DNA of 64,000 nt, taken from contig VXAZ01008120.1 in the NCBI GenBank assembly GCA_013399875.1, positions 310,001 through 374,000 of the forward strand, written 5' to 3'. Shown one piece after another: positions 25,641 to 40,042 of the stretch (positions within the stretch are counted from its first letter, which is position 1; each line of letters begins with the position of its first letter). A model generated the notes under the pieces. It worked only from the letters and a program-made list of their open reading frames with translations, was not told where the DNA came from and ran no database searches. The translations under genes and the position numbers were made by a program. The stretch is from Gymnorhina tibicen (lineage: Eukaryota; Chordata; Aves; Passeriformes; Artamidae).

Positions 25641-27989
25641 CAGGGAAAGTCTGGGTGTCCAAGTTTGCAGATTTTTACTTTTGAAAATCTGGACTGTTTC
25701 TCTCATAATTTCGATTAAAAAGTTTTGTGAGAGAAAAGAAAACAGGAGGCTGTGGATGTGAACGTTTGCAGAAAAGGAGAGTTATGGACACAGACTGTCT
25801 TTTGCTAGGCTGTTACCAGACAGATTATTCCTCACATAATGGCATATATTTCCCATTTTTTAAATTCAGTTCATAAAAAAAAATCATTATACAGAGAAAA
25901 AGAACCCCACAAACCCAACAATTCTTAATTTATTCCCCAGACTCTAGCTCAACACAAAAAGAAAACACAGATGTTTCATAACACAGCTGTAGAGTGAGCT
26001 TTTCCAGGTTTGTGAATTTGGCATCCTCCTGCGGTTTTGGGACCCAAATTAATGGCTCAGGGCAGACAGCCCTACTCTGGATGTAGCCCTGAATGTGATG
26101 CCTGAATAGGGATCAGGAAGCAAGCACAAGGTCCATCAGCACAAGCTCTTAGGATTCAGTGAAAACTGAACCTGAGATAATTTGTGCCATGGTTTCCATG
26201 TTTATGTTATCCCACAAAATCATAAGTAATTTGTATAGTACATAAGTAATAGACACTGACTTCACAGCCCTATGCAGGCTACCCAGATTAGAAATAGGTC
26301 ACAGGGGAATCTGCAGGGTTTGGCACCAGTTTAAGCCATTGGTAGAATCTATATGATAGCGAAAGGGTGTAGATTTTGCTCAAGCCTGTGTGCATTAGTT
26401 GCAGTTGTAATTCAGTTGCCTGAGGGCTGCAGTGACTGTTGTTGATGTAGCTGTAAATTATTACTTGCTTCAAGTGAAGAGAGGGCAGGAAGGCTACTAT
26501 TGTCCAAAAGGGTGTTCCTGAGGCAAACCCTTGATCGTTCCTGTGAACAGTGATGATAACAGGGCTGTTAACATATAATCCTTGCTGGAGGCAAGGTAGG
26601 TACAACTGTTTGCAGTATGGCTGCCCAAGGTAGGGCTGCTTCCTACTCCCGTTCAGCAACGACACTGAGAATCTCACGGCTTTATGCGGCACTACTTTCC
26701 AAATCTCTGTCATTCCTCAACTACATCGTGTAACCTCCTTCATTTCCTTTTTCCTGCAGCCAGTTCCTTCTGGATGCAAAGCCTGCAGTCCTCCTTCCCA
26801 CCTCTCCCTATGAGTGTTTGAAACACCTGACTTCAAATTCACCTGCATTTAAATACAATTTTTCATAGCTAAAAAGACCAGAATTTTATGCCTAATATCA
26901 GGAAAAAAAATCTGATTTGATGATGAGGGGACAAATTATCATTGTTTGAGTGAATTCTCTGCAGTCTAATCCTGCAAACTAATCAGGACTATCAGTTTCC
27001 AGTGAGAGGGAAGCACCATCAGTGGTTCATGGGTTCAGCTATACTACAGAACCAAAGGACTAAAGGATTACTTGTTGGACTACTGAACAAAGATTTCCTC
27101 TGTGAAGAATTAGGATTAATGCTTTGTAGAAAGGGAAAAACTCTGGGTACCAGGCAGATCCCTGTCCTGTAGTCACTACAGTTTACACAAGGAAGCACAG
27201 CAATGCAGTAAGCTTTCTCCCTTTGGGACTACGGAAATGGATCAGTCTTATCTTTCTGATCTGCTTTATCCAGATTTGTTTGGCACACCAGCAAGTGGAC
27301 ACTTACTGATTTCTTCTGAGTTTAGAGTTTCACCCTAGTAGGGTCAAATATTTCACAAGGGATTACTTAGCCTCAATGGCACAGATGCACACAGGAAACC
27401 AACATGATATTTTTAAGAATTAGACATTGCTTTTGCGCTAATGGAGTGCACAATGAAAACATGCTTGATTTGCTTCTAGAAAACAGATGAAGGGAAAAAA
27501 ATTGGATCAAGCAGAGAAGAATGGGATTTGCTGGTAGCAAATAGAGAGCATTTTTCACCTGAAATGCTTAGCATGCTATTTGAAGTAGTTATAATTATGA
27601 GCACTATGTCAGTGCTCAGAGAGATAGAAGAAAGTAGTCACACTGTCTCTCACTGGATAATTAAGCTCCCATTACTATCCAAGAGGGTGGGATGAGATAG
27701 ACTGTGTATGTTGCAGGTGGAAGGAACAGGGCAGAGCGAAGAGGGTCAGAGATGTGTGAAGGCAAGAAGCTAACCAGTATGAAAAAATGAGAAATAAGAG
27801 TCCAGTAAAAAGACGTGCTTCAGCTCACTGCCTCCTCTTTTCCCTATGACAAGAGACACAACATCAGAAACACAGATGTTCTCACCACCCTCAGATCTAC
27901 TTAACATTCTCTAGCAGCACTGGTGCTCCAGAGCTCTTTATTTTCTAGCCAGATCTTGTCGTTGTCCCCAAGGAAATGGGCAATTATGA

Positions 27990-28050
27990 TAGCTTTCATT
28001 TCACTGATGGGGTAACAGTGGCCAGAGATGTAAATGTACTTAGAAATCTT
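27990..28050 (+). repeat. Possible MIR-like relic
   Basis: tcatttcactgatggggtaa followed by cagtggccagagatgtaaatg parallels the MIR-type string with acagatggggaaactgaggc. Weak and short. Confidence 0.25.
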
Positions 28051-31000
28051 CTTTTTAGGGTTTTTCAAAGCATTAAGTCATTTGACAGTTGCTTGATAGA
28101 AGTTAGATATGAAATTACTCTGAAATACTCACTAACTACTTACCTACCTCTTTAGGCACATACATATCTTTTAAAATGAGATGCAAGTGGCTCGTTTCTG
28201 AAAGTGATATAGAAGTTTAAAGCTATGCCTTATGGTAGCTCTCCAAGGACAAAAGTCGTAGGAGCTAGGCTTTAAGCATCCTCAGGCATCAGGTCTTTGC
28301 AAGCCCTCTATTGGTCCCTGCTCTCAGCTTGTATCTTAGGTCAAGCTTGTTGCTCAGCCAGAAACCTGAACTTTACCGTTCATAGATGAAAAGAAAAATA
28401 AAATGTCTGGCTGGTATAAAGATGACTACATAACATCCTCAACTCAGGGCCCTTGTTTTCTCTAGAGAATGGCTATGCCACCTCTGACATGGAGTGTGCT
28501 TTCTTCTCAAAACCCTTTAAGCTTTTTTAAGTTCAGGAGCAAATGTCGGTACAAGGCCCAGTTTATAAATAGGAGATGCTACACATGGGAGGGCTGATTC
28601 ATTTTGTTTGGCTTACTCTGTGGACTAAGGAGGGAGGCTTTTCACAAGGACTCACTTGGCTTGGCCTCATGTCTTCAGTTTTCTGGGTCTGCTTCATAAC
28701 AACAAATTCAGGGTCTATAAAATAACTCTGGTGCATTCAGTATATTAATCCTGTTGAAAGTACAGATGTCCATTTCTTCAATGGAACAATAACAATAATA
28801 GCTTGTCTTCCTTAGAGACTGGAGTGGTGTGAATAAAAGAGCTCTGCTAGACAGCAAAGTATGCCAAATGGACATATTTTACTAGATGAGAAAAACAGCT
28901 TGTCACTTCTAATTGTTCAAATTATGTGTGATTCAGTTCTTCCTGCAGTTATTTTTAAATTGTTGTTAAGAGGGTATAATGTGCAGCTAAGAATAAAAAG
29001 GGTGTGAAATTGTTAGCTCCCCTGGTAGGTAGGTGGTGATAATGAAGATTTTATAAAGTTCTTGTTAACAGAAAAATCTCTGTAGTGCTCAGGAAGTCTC
29101 TTATAACATTTACCAGTTGCTCACTGAAGTAACGGTTCTTAAGGAATACACACAGGTTTTGATCTGCTGTTTTCCTTTCTTTCTTAATTACAGAAATGAG
29201 CTGAAATCAAGAGTGATGGGTCAGAATTCCAGGTACCAAGTGTTGTGCTGGCATCCCAAAATGTCATCCAAAGCTGCTGACTGGGACTCCAGGGCATGGT
29301 CTGCAGCTGGCTCACAAGTCATGTCCTGTGCTCGGCACCATGCCAGCCTCTCTCCATTAGGAGAGCTGCAGCAGACGCTCCTCAGTGTGGCAAACCTCTT
29401 AACAGAGGTTGCTTTTACAGCATGGGTCCCAAGTCTGGCATCTGGGGACTACTGGCTTAGATTCTTTCTAGCCTTTTGAGTACTCTTGCCCTAGTGTGGG
29501 TATATGAACAGCCTGCTGTGGTAGCTATATTTCTCTGGAATACCAGAGGATCTCAGCTCACACTGATAATGAAGACATTGGTCAAGAATATTTAGGTTAC
29601 TGAACCACTACAGCAAAAAGCCAGATCTCACACCTACCCCTCTGCCTAGTGCAGCAGGGCTGGGGCAGAAGTGTAGAACACGGTAAACTTGAAGAGGCAC
29701 TTAATAGAGCAAAAAAGGAAAAAGTGATAAACGTATAACACTCTAAGGTAAATATCCCAATCCTCACGTCAAGGCATTAGACCACTCAGCAGGACACCAC
29801 AAACAGGTTGCCTTAGTTGACGTATGAAGTCCTGTCGGTGTCAAATGCTCCTCTCAATGCAGCTGATTCAGCAGTCAGGTTGTCGTCCAAGTCAGAACAG
29901 TGTTTGTGGAATGGGGACAGGAGGCAGCTCATCAGCAACTGGACTGGTAAAGTTCCCAGGTGGAGTGCACACCTGAGCTGTAGTCACTGAAACTCACGCA
30001 GCAGTGCCTGAATTAACTTCAGTCATAGTAACCTGGGTGCAGGTAGATATTGGCTTGGATGCAGGCGATGGAGTTGCGGCATGAAAAGAGCTCAGCAGGA
30101 GCCAGCTGCACCAGCACCTGTCCAGACTCACAAATGCTACAGCCATTGCTGCTTCCAGGGCTATGGTGACTACAAACAGGGACTTTCTGTTCTCTGGGCA
30201 GAAAGTCCAGGAGCTTGCTTTTAGTCTTTTCGGAACACATAAATCACTGTATGGAGCAGAGATTGAAACCTGGGATAGGGAGGGGATGGAGAGAGGGAAA
30301 TCGCAGTGTGGAGTGCAACGACCAGTGGGAACCTGAAATCCCATTCAGGCTGCCCCAGTGCCCTTGGAATATGACATTCATAGTGTGGGAAGGGAGGAAA
30401 AACTGATACTACTTTGGAGAACCACATCCTCACAAATGCAACGCTCACATAGCTTTCCTACCTGCATCTCTGGCTTGGAGGCATTTACAGGCTGGGTGTA
30501 TCAGTCTCATAAATATGCCCTAGTCTGACTAAAGGGCTTTTATTCTTGCAAGGTTCCTGCATGGCCTTACCCTGCTGACCTTTGTTCTTGTTCAATTAAC
30601 TGACTTGGTAGATAACCAAAGACCCTTCAGCCTATACAATAGTTCACTTTTCTAACAGATATTTTGCAAATCTTGTTATTGGCATTTTAAGTGCCAGCTT
30701 CCTGTAGGCAGTGGAGCTTCTGACTGTGGGCCTTGGAGGTGGTAACTTCTCCAGCATAACAATTTCTTTCCTGACTCTGGCGCTGCAGAGTTCACTTTGC
30801 AGGGTGACCTCCACATTTGCATTCACATTTGAGGGATCTCATCAACTCTGGATGTTTGTGATGTGAATCTCTATCTAAGGTAGTCATACTAAATTCATTT
30901 TATAATTAATGGAAACAGACACTTTTATAGCCATATTTATCTGCTGTCTTTTCATCAACAACTTGTGAATGAAATTAATCATGCCCTAGCCATATATTTT

Positions 31001-31270
31001 TTCTCTCCATTATCTATCGCAGGCACTTAGTATCTTGTTCAGATGTGTCTGCACTGGGTGAGTCTCACCTCCCTCTGCCAGGTACTTGTAACATCATCTG
31101 ATTATAATTTAGCTTTCACTGATATAATCATAACTAAAAGTCTCATCAGTTGGGTCTAATTTGAGGTTAATGAGGGTTTTTCTTCCCATGAGCAATTTGT
31201 CTGGGTATTAGAATTGATCTGGCCTACAAAGCAGAATGAAAAGGGTTCTCAAGGCATGAGAGTGGGCTAA

Positions 31271-31283
31271 TTTTTTTTTTTTT
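31271..31283 (+). repeat. Poly-T run of 13
   Basis: Uninterrupted T run in AT-rich intergenic DNA. Confidence 0.95.
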
Positions 31284-32970
31284 AATTGTCATGATATTTG
31301 TCTTTAAAGAAATCTGGATAACATATGCTAGCAAAAAGCATTGCTGAGTAAGCAATAGTTTAAGACTGGAAGAACTGTCATATAAACAGGATTTCTGAGT
31401 CTTACTCCTATCTGTAATACTGACTTTGCAGTCTTCAGGTCGCTTACAGCTAGCCAGGCTCCCAGGAAATAATGTGTACTTGCAGCACAGATGATGAAAA
31501 AAATAAAATGAATTCTCGGCATCTTGAAAATTAGTTTAACAAAAGTCTCAGACTGCACATAAATGTAATGAAAAACAATTCAGAGAACTGATCTGAGGCT
31601 TTTCACAGCCATGAAAGTCTCTGAGACCTAGAAAAAGACAAGAAATAGGAACCCCAGGTCTAACCTCACTGATGTCAACAGTTACAACTAACATGATCTT
31701 TTTTTCTGAACCTTGTTTTGAACCATTAGTTCTTCCAAGCACCCACAAAATGAAGGGCACCTGATGGACAGTTCGATAGGTATTTTTAGGTAGGTTTCTT
31801 CCTTGCAACTTGCCATGCTCTAAGAATGCACCATTCAGGAGCCAGTTAACTCTGAGGTAAAGGATTTTGGCTGTCCACCCTTTTCTGGAGAAGACGATCT
31901 AATTTTTAATGGTGTTGGTAGTACCACAGAAACTGTGGTTCAGACCAGGAGACGGAGAAGGGCTTATGAGTACACAAGCTAAACAAAAGCTACAATACCA
32001 ATTTTCTGCACGACCACTTGGAAGGAATGAGGAAACACCATTTACTTTCCTTAACCATCTGGTCATCGTTCAGGTTCCTGGTTCACACTCCCAGATAAAG
32101 GTTAAATTATAATCCAGCGGGCAAATGACTTTTTAAAGAGTGATTCATTTACTCTGGTGAATAACAGATGTTTGTCTCCTGGATAGAACATATCACTGAT
32201 CAGATCTGAATCTAGAAGTTTTGGGGCCCGTATTTAATGGTGTCAGGAAACAGTAACATTTGTGGACAAATAAGGGTGTTCAGGTGGATCTTCCTACATC
32301 TCAACTCATCAGCAAAATTGTCATCAACAATCACAGTTTTGGCACAGGCAAAGTGAGTATCCTCATACGCTAGCTGAGAAACTGGGGGCAGCAAAATCGT
32401 CAGTTTTCAGACATGAAACACTTGATGTTTGCCAGCAATAATTATTGACTATTGACAAAAACTCCCTAGTAATGAGAGCGATGAATCATATTCTCTTAAA
32501 ATATTACTAAACTGTTAAGAAATTCATGGAAGAACAACTCCTGTACTACCTTGCCAAGAAAAGAGACTCAAACCAGCATCAGTCATGGATTAGACAGGAT
32601 GTGAAACACTTAACTTTTGCAACACTCAGCTATCCCGAAGTTTGAGAGATAAGCGGTCTTTATATCAAACCAGTACATTTCTTTGCTAATGGCTGAAGTA
32701 ATTTATATTAGTTAGCACACATAGGCTAAAAATGAGGAAAAGGGCCACTGTGGGGTGGGTCCCAGTCTGATGGGAGCATTTTGGAAGGACTATGCAGGAT
32801 TCCTGACCTGGTGCAGCACCTCTACCACGCTTGTGAGTGAGAGGGCAGGAGAAAGGGGGACAACTTGGAAATTCCTGCTGTCACTCACACCAGGACGCTT
32901 CACTTTGCTACGCGAGTGAGGTACACTGGCCCATAACTGGATGACAAAAATTGTACTGCTTGTAGAGAAA

Positions 32971-32988
32971 TGTATGTATGTATGTATA
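32971..32988 (+). repeat. Short TATG repeat
   Basis: About four units of tgta ending in tatatc. Confidence 0.92.
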
Positions 32989-35900
32989 TCACAAATAATG
33001 TTGGTGCCTGCTGTGCTTACTTGGCTCTTGCTTAGATGAACCAGCAGCTCCTGTGACCCCGGGCACAGGATGGGTGCCTTGGGAGACAAGTAATTTCAGC
33101 CAACAGTTCTTGTCAAGCCAAGAATACATAACAAAAGGCACTCTCAGGAATTCACTGATTAGCAGCTGGGAATAGCTTGAGCTTTATCACTTAATCCAAG
33201 CCACATAAGCAAGATTTTTGTGCAGACACAGTAGTGGGTTTAGGCAAATGCACAGGCAGTAACACAGCTTAAAACTGCAATGCAGACTTACCCTGAAACC
33301 CTGATTCCCTTGACTTGAGTACTTACATCCAGTACAGACTTGAGTGAAACCCATCAATCTGAATAGACAAGATGAACAAAGAGAGGTCCCAGGGTCAAGC
33401 ACCAGGTCAAAATGAAAGCAGAGAACAGAATCCAGTCCTCTAAACTACCAGCCAACCACACAGTTCACTGGTTTGCACTCATCTTTCTACAACGCATTGC
33501 TGAGATTAACACAAGATGTTCTGCCTCAAGTAAAGCAGGCAAAGAGAAAGCTGAGATTTACTGTATGAATGCAGCTTTTTTAGTGTAGATTTACATGCAG
33601 GCATGCATGCTTTTATAACAGAAAACAGGATCCAAACTGATACCTGGCTTGCCTGCACAAGTGTGCATGAGTGACATGGAATAATAAAGTATTCCACAAT
33701 AACCCAGTGTTCACGAACAACAGTACAATACAAAATACCACAAAGGCCAGTTCTTGCAGGCAGCTCTGAGATAATGAAAGGGCAGGCATAGCCAGCATTC
33801 CCAAATCACCTTAAGTGATTCACACCTAGTACATATGACTTCCCCAACAGCAAGACAGCTTGTGCATCTCTTGGCTCTTATAAGCACCCCCTCTTCCCAG
33901 AGTATCATGAAATTCCCACCAGAGACAGGGAAAAGCCTGGATTGGGTAACCTTTATGCTGCATGGCTGCAAAAGATGTATAAAGAAAGGGAAAAGACAGG
34001 GATACTGAAGGTAATGGAAAATGTCTTCTATGATGCCTGCTCCAATAAACAGGGTGTTTTGTCCTTGTTTCAGAGCCATTGAGACCTGTAACAATAAACA
34101 GTGGGATAACAGCAGGCCTGAGTGTGGCATCAATAAATGGAGCACTGGGGAAAGAGAGACATGTTTGTGGCTGTTTTATAGAAACCACTCAAAGAAAACC
34201 AAAGCATTTTACAGCCTGGATAACCTACATCATTTAAGGCCGGGAAATACTGCCACACATCTTCACTTCATGACACTTGTAAACTCTGCAAGAAGACAGG
34301 GTAAGTTAGATTTCATCACTGCCTCACCAACCTCAGTGCACTTTGCCACTGGCATTACTTTGCCTCACCTCTGAGTAGCTGCCCTGCAGATCTCATTACC
34401 AGGTTCTCATTATACAAAATATCCTTGAACAGCCTTCAGGACACAGCTGCTGTGTGGCTCTGAAATGCCTGGGCAGCCCTGAATGAAAGGCCTTTCCCCC
34501 CAAAACAGCACTATGTCAGGTGAAGGAGCTCTCAGCAATTCCATAGCTGAAACCTCAGTAGATGGATAGGGACCTATCTCAGGCCCCAGAGACAGCTCTG
34601 TATTTTAGTGGGCTGATCAAGAGAAGGGGGATGGATCTAAACCCACCATTGCCCATAGTGGCTTAATTGGCATCCCTGCATCCAGCAGCTCCCTCCACTT
34701 GTGCTCTCCCGTTTAGGCAACCATGACTTTTGAGCTATGCTCATGTTTCACCCACTAACCTGTTCATACATCTATCTGTCCGCTTCCCAATCTATCCACC
34801 TTAAAAATCACTTAGAAACTGACACAAGAGTATCCACTCAGACACTGATGATAATTTAAATTACTTAATCTGGATAATCCCTTTGGGCCTGACTCTCATT
34901 TATATCTAAAATCACAGTTCACAGATCCAAATCCAAAATGGAAAATTAGATCTTTCCAATTAAATTGGCACTTTCCGTAATGCCAGAAGTCTGCTGTTTA
35001 GTGTGACATCAGCATCAAACCAACCCAACCTGTTATTTCTGCATTCTCCAACATGATGAAGAAAATGATCTTTAAAGAAAAAGACTGAAAATATTTTAGC
35101 TGGAAAAAAATAGAAGTGACTGAGCCATCTAATGTATCTATTACAAAAAAAACCCCAAACCACAGAACCAAACAAAAACCTAAAACAACTTAGTCTACGC
35201 AGATGACATTATTTGCTTTTGGTGTCTAATGGTGTTATTTTTGAGCCGATTCCTTCTCACCTGCTTTCTTCATCTCTGATAGTGCTAGGATTCCTGTTTC
35301 CCTATCCATTGGGAGTTATCCAGCAGGACTTAGTCTACTCATTCTTTATTATTCTATGCAGAAGTCCATACTCAAAAGATATGGAGTAGTAAAGTCTTTC
35401 AACAGTCTCTAGATGGAACACAGAAAACTAAGAATCAAAACAGATATTCTCCTCTATCTTGTGTCTCTGCCCTCAGTTTGGAGAAACTGAACAAAAGACA
35501 GGTTTGTCCAGCTTCTGAACAGCAGAATATCGAATTATATGGTCAAATTAATACTTAATTTAAAACCATTTGATTAAAAAAGAGAAACCGCTCAGGGTAT
35601 AGACAGACTCATCAGTAAGCTGGAAGCAGCTCTTGGGCTGCCTTACAAGCACCCCTACATTTGGGTTAACTGTGCAAATGAGAATGTGAACATCCCAGAT
35701 GAAACACTTCCTGAACAACAGCATAGACTGACCAAACTATTTCAAACAGGTAAATGGTCTTGTCCAGATTCAGTGCCTGCTTTGCATCACAGGGAGTCTC
35801 TCTTGCTTCAGTGGCAGCAGTGTAGCAGCTGCTGTGTGCACAGAAAAAGGAAAAGTAGAAATGGAAATCAAAGGGGTCCCTCCTGCACCAGGAATGTGTA

Positions 35901-38414
35901 AGACACCACTATGAGATTTGGAGCTTAAGTGGAAGAAGCCCAGAGCTCCTACCTGGCCTCCAGCATGAGAAAGACTGGACAAGCCTGACTGACCTGCTAC
36001 CTAAATCTCTCCCATTTATTAGTTAACTTTCAATTCCAGTTGAAAATATGACCGTGGGCATACATTCTTGGCTGAGGTAAGTTTGTACAAATTTACGTTG
36101 TTTGAAGATATGATTCACTTCCTTTAATCACAATATGCTCATTTATCCCATCAAGTATCTGGCATATATTTAGTATTCTTCCATTATCTTGGAAGTAGAT
36201 TATCTTGATTTTTAGACTTCCATGAGTGGGAGGAAGCATGAAGAGTGGATTGGCAGTTTAATGGAGAACTTCTCAATGGGAAAACAGCTGAAGTGAGACC
36301 TGGCTTTTATAAACAGAGACAGTGATGGCTTTAAACACTCCCTGTCAGTCCTCTTTGCAGGCTCCTAAGAACAGCACCCTCCACTGCATGGCAACAAAGC
36401 AGTGGTGACAGCAGTGCTACGTGGTGTCTGCTGGCATGTCTACATCATCCAGCAAGGCACAGGCACAGAGATACCTAGCCCAGCAGGAGACCAGCACAAA
36501 GTGTGAGGGCCCCAGTGCAAGCACAGCACCTGGGAGGGAGCACCTTTCCTAGGAAACCTGCTGCTTTTAAACCAAAGCCAGCTTCTCCAAAGAGCTGCTG
36601 TGCATCATTCAGACATACCAGCTTAGGTAGCAATAGGTCAGCCTTAGTCCATGTGCCTGTGATGCACAGCCTAGATGTATCCATACCTTTTCCAGCTTCA
36701 AAAATGCCTGGGCTGCTAAAGAAGAGTTTTAGAAATACTTCTACCTCCATCAAAATTGAGCACAGAGCCACATAATAATCCTGGTTAAAGTGCAGAAAGA
36801 GGAGATCTTTAGACATATGAAGGGTATAGGAACAGAGCCTGGGCCTTTTTGGGGTATAAAAACAAAAAAATGTTTTACAAAATGTGAGAGTAAAGAAAAA
36901 TGTTTGAGTTTTTATCTCTTTGTAAAGAAAATAATTGGCTTGGATTGAGCCCTTCCCTGGGAGTGTTTGCAAACCAAACATTACACAGCTGCCAAGTGCT
37001 TGAATACCAAAATGTGAAACTAACCTAAAATAAAAGCAAAAGTGATTGCTTTATTACCATCCACACAGAAGACTACTCAGAGGCCTAGGTGCAGGGTGGG
37101 TACAGACTTCTAGGATGTGACCCATCTGACATCTTAATGTGCACAATGCCAGGGCCTCCTGTACAACCAGCTGAATGACATACACACTATTAGGTGAAAT
37201 CCATCTCATTCTAAAAGTGGGTCAGACAAATCATGAAGTCCTCTGATTAATTTGTGTATAGATGTCTAATACTGGCTGAGATTAAGTCTTTGCCTGATCT
37301 TTAACAAATCAGTCTGGTATATTACAGTGCCCTTTCCAGGCAAACTAAGCATTTTAAAGAACAGTAGAAGCAGAAGGAAGACTGGAACTGTTCTGTGGTA
37401 TCTGTACAGTGATGGTGATTCCCTGGGTTTCTTGTACACCAGAAGATTTTACCAAAGTTGCCTCTGTCTTGTCACACAGGACCACATGCCTACAGCCACA
37501 CGCACTAGCTAGAGCTTAGTGTCATGAGCCTGATTAAGCTTCGGGTGTGATTAAACATTTTTTTCCCTGTAGAAATTCAATAGTTGGGTACTAGATTATC
37601 TCCGAGTAACTGCCAGCCAAGCAGACCACATCTAATTTTCCACAACTGCTGTCACCAGCTAGAGACAAGAGGCAGTCTAAGGGGCTGTGTGATTGCTCAC
37701 AGCTTGCTAACAGTACACCACTGCATGAGTAGAGCACATTAGAGATCTTCTTTTGGAAAGCTTGTACAAAGCTTAAGTAGTAACTTCTCTCGGTATTCCT
37801 GGGAGCTGTAGAATAAGAAACATTAATTCCATTTCATGATTGAAGTTGACTTATAGAGAAGTGAAAGGAAAAAGAGAGGTCTTACTTTTCCCTCCAAGAC
37901 TGCCAGCCTGTGTTGGGCCAGAATACAACAGTTATTCCAACAAGATAAGCCTTTATTTCCTTGTGGAAAGTAATACGAGCTTTATACTTGCTAGGAGGGT
38001 TTCCTGCTCTAGCAATACCCAATTGAAGTTACACTGGCAAATACTTCCTTGTGCTGATAAGGTTTGAATTACTCCAGAAACACATGTTCTTACAACATGA
38101 TCTTATGTTCTCCCATTCTCCTTCACTGTTCCTCACAGACATATCCTATTGCATTCCAAATCCTCCTCCTACCATATTGTGCACCCCTATGTATGTCTGT
38201 GTGCAGGCAGAGTTTCACCATCCCTCATTTCTCAGGCTAAAATTGCCCTGAGCCACAGCAACTTGCTGAACTGTACAGTAAATTAACAGACATCTAAACC
38301 AAGACCTAAAGTAACCCTCCCACATCCATCTAAGTGAGGGCACCGAGGGCTGTAAACTTGAAAGTCACTGCTTGTGTTTGTTAGAGTGAATCAACAGGTT
38401 GCTCTGCAGGTCTC

Positions 38415-38442
38415 TGACTGACCTCAGATACAAGGTCAGTCA
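38415..38442. promoter_or_regulatory. Everted repeat of nuclear-receptor half-sites, spacer 8
   Basis: tgactgacct and aggtcagtca are exact reverse complements around an 8-base spacer cagataca. The inner hexamers TGACCT and AGGTCA are consensus nuclear-receptor half-sites in an ER8 arrangement. Binding is inferred; only the sequence arrangement is seen. Confidence 0.35.
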
Positions 38443-40028
38443 CACCAGACGCTGCTTAATCAGCTGGCTTTGCTCAGAAATACGATAAGGGAGGGCAAGG
38501 CTGGGAGACAGCTCCCATTGGCAGTCTCTGACAGCTCCCTTTTATTGCAAAGCAAATGGTGAGGAAGATTATAGGTGAGAAACGTGCTCACCCACCCACA
38601 GCTTGACTTTATTTCTGCACGTCATTTATTTGTGTAATGGCATTGCACAGTTGTTCCAGCTGTATGTACAGCTACATCCTTTAAAAACAGATCATTCAGG
38701 TCTGATGTAACTTAACTGAGCTTAGCAGAGCTTAACTATGCTCTGCAGTTCTGCATTGTAGCTGGCATCTTCAGGCTCTCCAGTGGCAACTGCTTCATGG
38801 GTGCCTCCATGCTCTATTTAGGGGCTAGTGACCTCAAAATTGCTACTAGCTATTCAGCAGGTGATCACTTGGGATTTGGGGCCAGGATTTGAAGGTTCTG
38901 CCCCACCTGAAATGGAGTTGCTACGTACCTTGAGTTGAATCTTTTTCAGTCTCTGCCAGTACACTTGTCCCAGTTGGTGTAACTATTTAACATTCACAGG
39001 AATGGATCCTAAACTTCACATTTTCACAATCCCCATACCTCCACAAGTGAGCAACAGATTGAACCACTGGCTCTCTATGCCTGCAACAAATATTTAGCAA
39101 AGGAGACTGAGAAAGACCAACTTGCATTTAGCCTGGGGTCTTTGCCATCATACAGATTTAAACAGTTTGATTTTAATCACACAGAAATATGAACACACAT
39201 TGCTTTAACCTAAATGACTTCTCTAACCACTTAGTTGCTGGCTATTTTAAGTTGCCTCTGTTGGGTTTCTACAAACAGGAAAGTTGCAGGTAGGTGTTTG
39301 TCTCTGCCGAAGAAATTGTGGCTGGATTCTGTGTGGATATGTCAGTCAGCTACTTCTGTATCTATCCTTTGCTGTTTTAATTTCTGCTTGTTTTTCAAGC
39401 TCACCTGGACAACTCCTTGGTAAAGAAATGTCTCTAATTATTGCCATACATTACATGGGGAACATGTTTACCATTCTTAGGGCTAAGGGCTTCACTATGG
39501 GACAAGTCCATCTAACACCAAGATGTTCTTATAGTGCCTGAGAACCAGCAAGCATCTAGACTCATGAAAGCTAAACCGGCAACACCTGTGATGGCAATTC
39601 TTCACACCACTGGCTACTGCTATCCAAGCACTGGACTATTCTTCTGCTTCCTATTGTAGTAATTCCCTAAGGACTAAATCCACATAAAGATTTACACATG
39701 TAGTGGTTCATGAAGCAAGAGAGAAGGTAGCTAATAGTTCTCTACCTCACAGCCAAGTTAATAATTTATGAGCAGTGAAACAGCTTCAAGAGTGGCTGAG
39801 ATTGCCTGCCCATGAACCTTAAGTAGGTGGCAATCATGTCATACTGCTGGCCTGTCTACCTGAGTCAGAATAAAGACTTGAAAACAGATCCCTCCTTCCC
39901 AGATACCAATCCCAAGGACTTTATTTCATTTTTTTTCAAGACAAAACACTGGCTTTACACCTAACATTTGGACCTAGTCCAAACAAAGGTACTTCACTAT
40001 GATTAAAAGTGGGGTTCACCTGTTTGGA

Positions 40029-40042
40029 TTTTTTTTTTTTTT
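40029..40042 (+). repeat. Poly-T run of 14
   Basis: Uninterrupted T run. No associated minus-strand retrogene was recognised. Confidence 0.95.

Noticed and set aside
26288..26713. Minus-strand 141-codon reading frame
   Set aside because: No recognisable domain or splice context. A decayed transposon remains possible but could not be supported.
33711..34145. Minus-strand 144-codon reading frame
   Set aside because: No recognisable domain. It overlaps another open frame on the same strand, as chance frames do.
36475..36981. Minus-strand 168-codon reading frame
   Set aside because: It matches no family I recognise and has no splice or retrogene context. One frame of this length is expected by chance across six frames of 64 kb.
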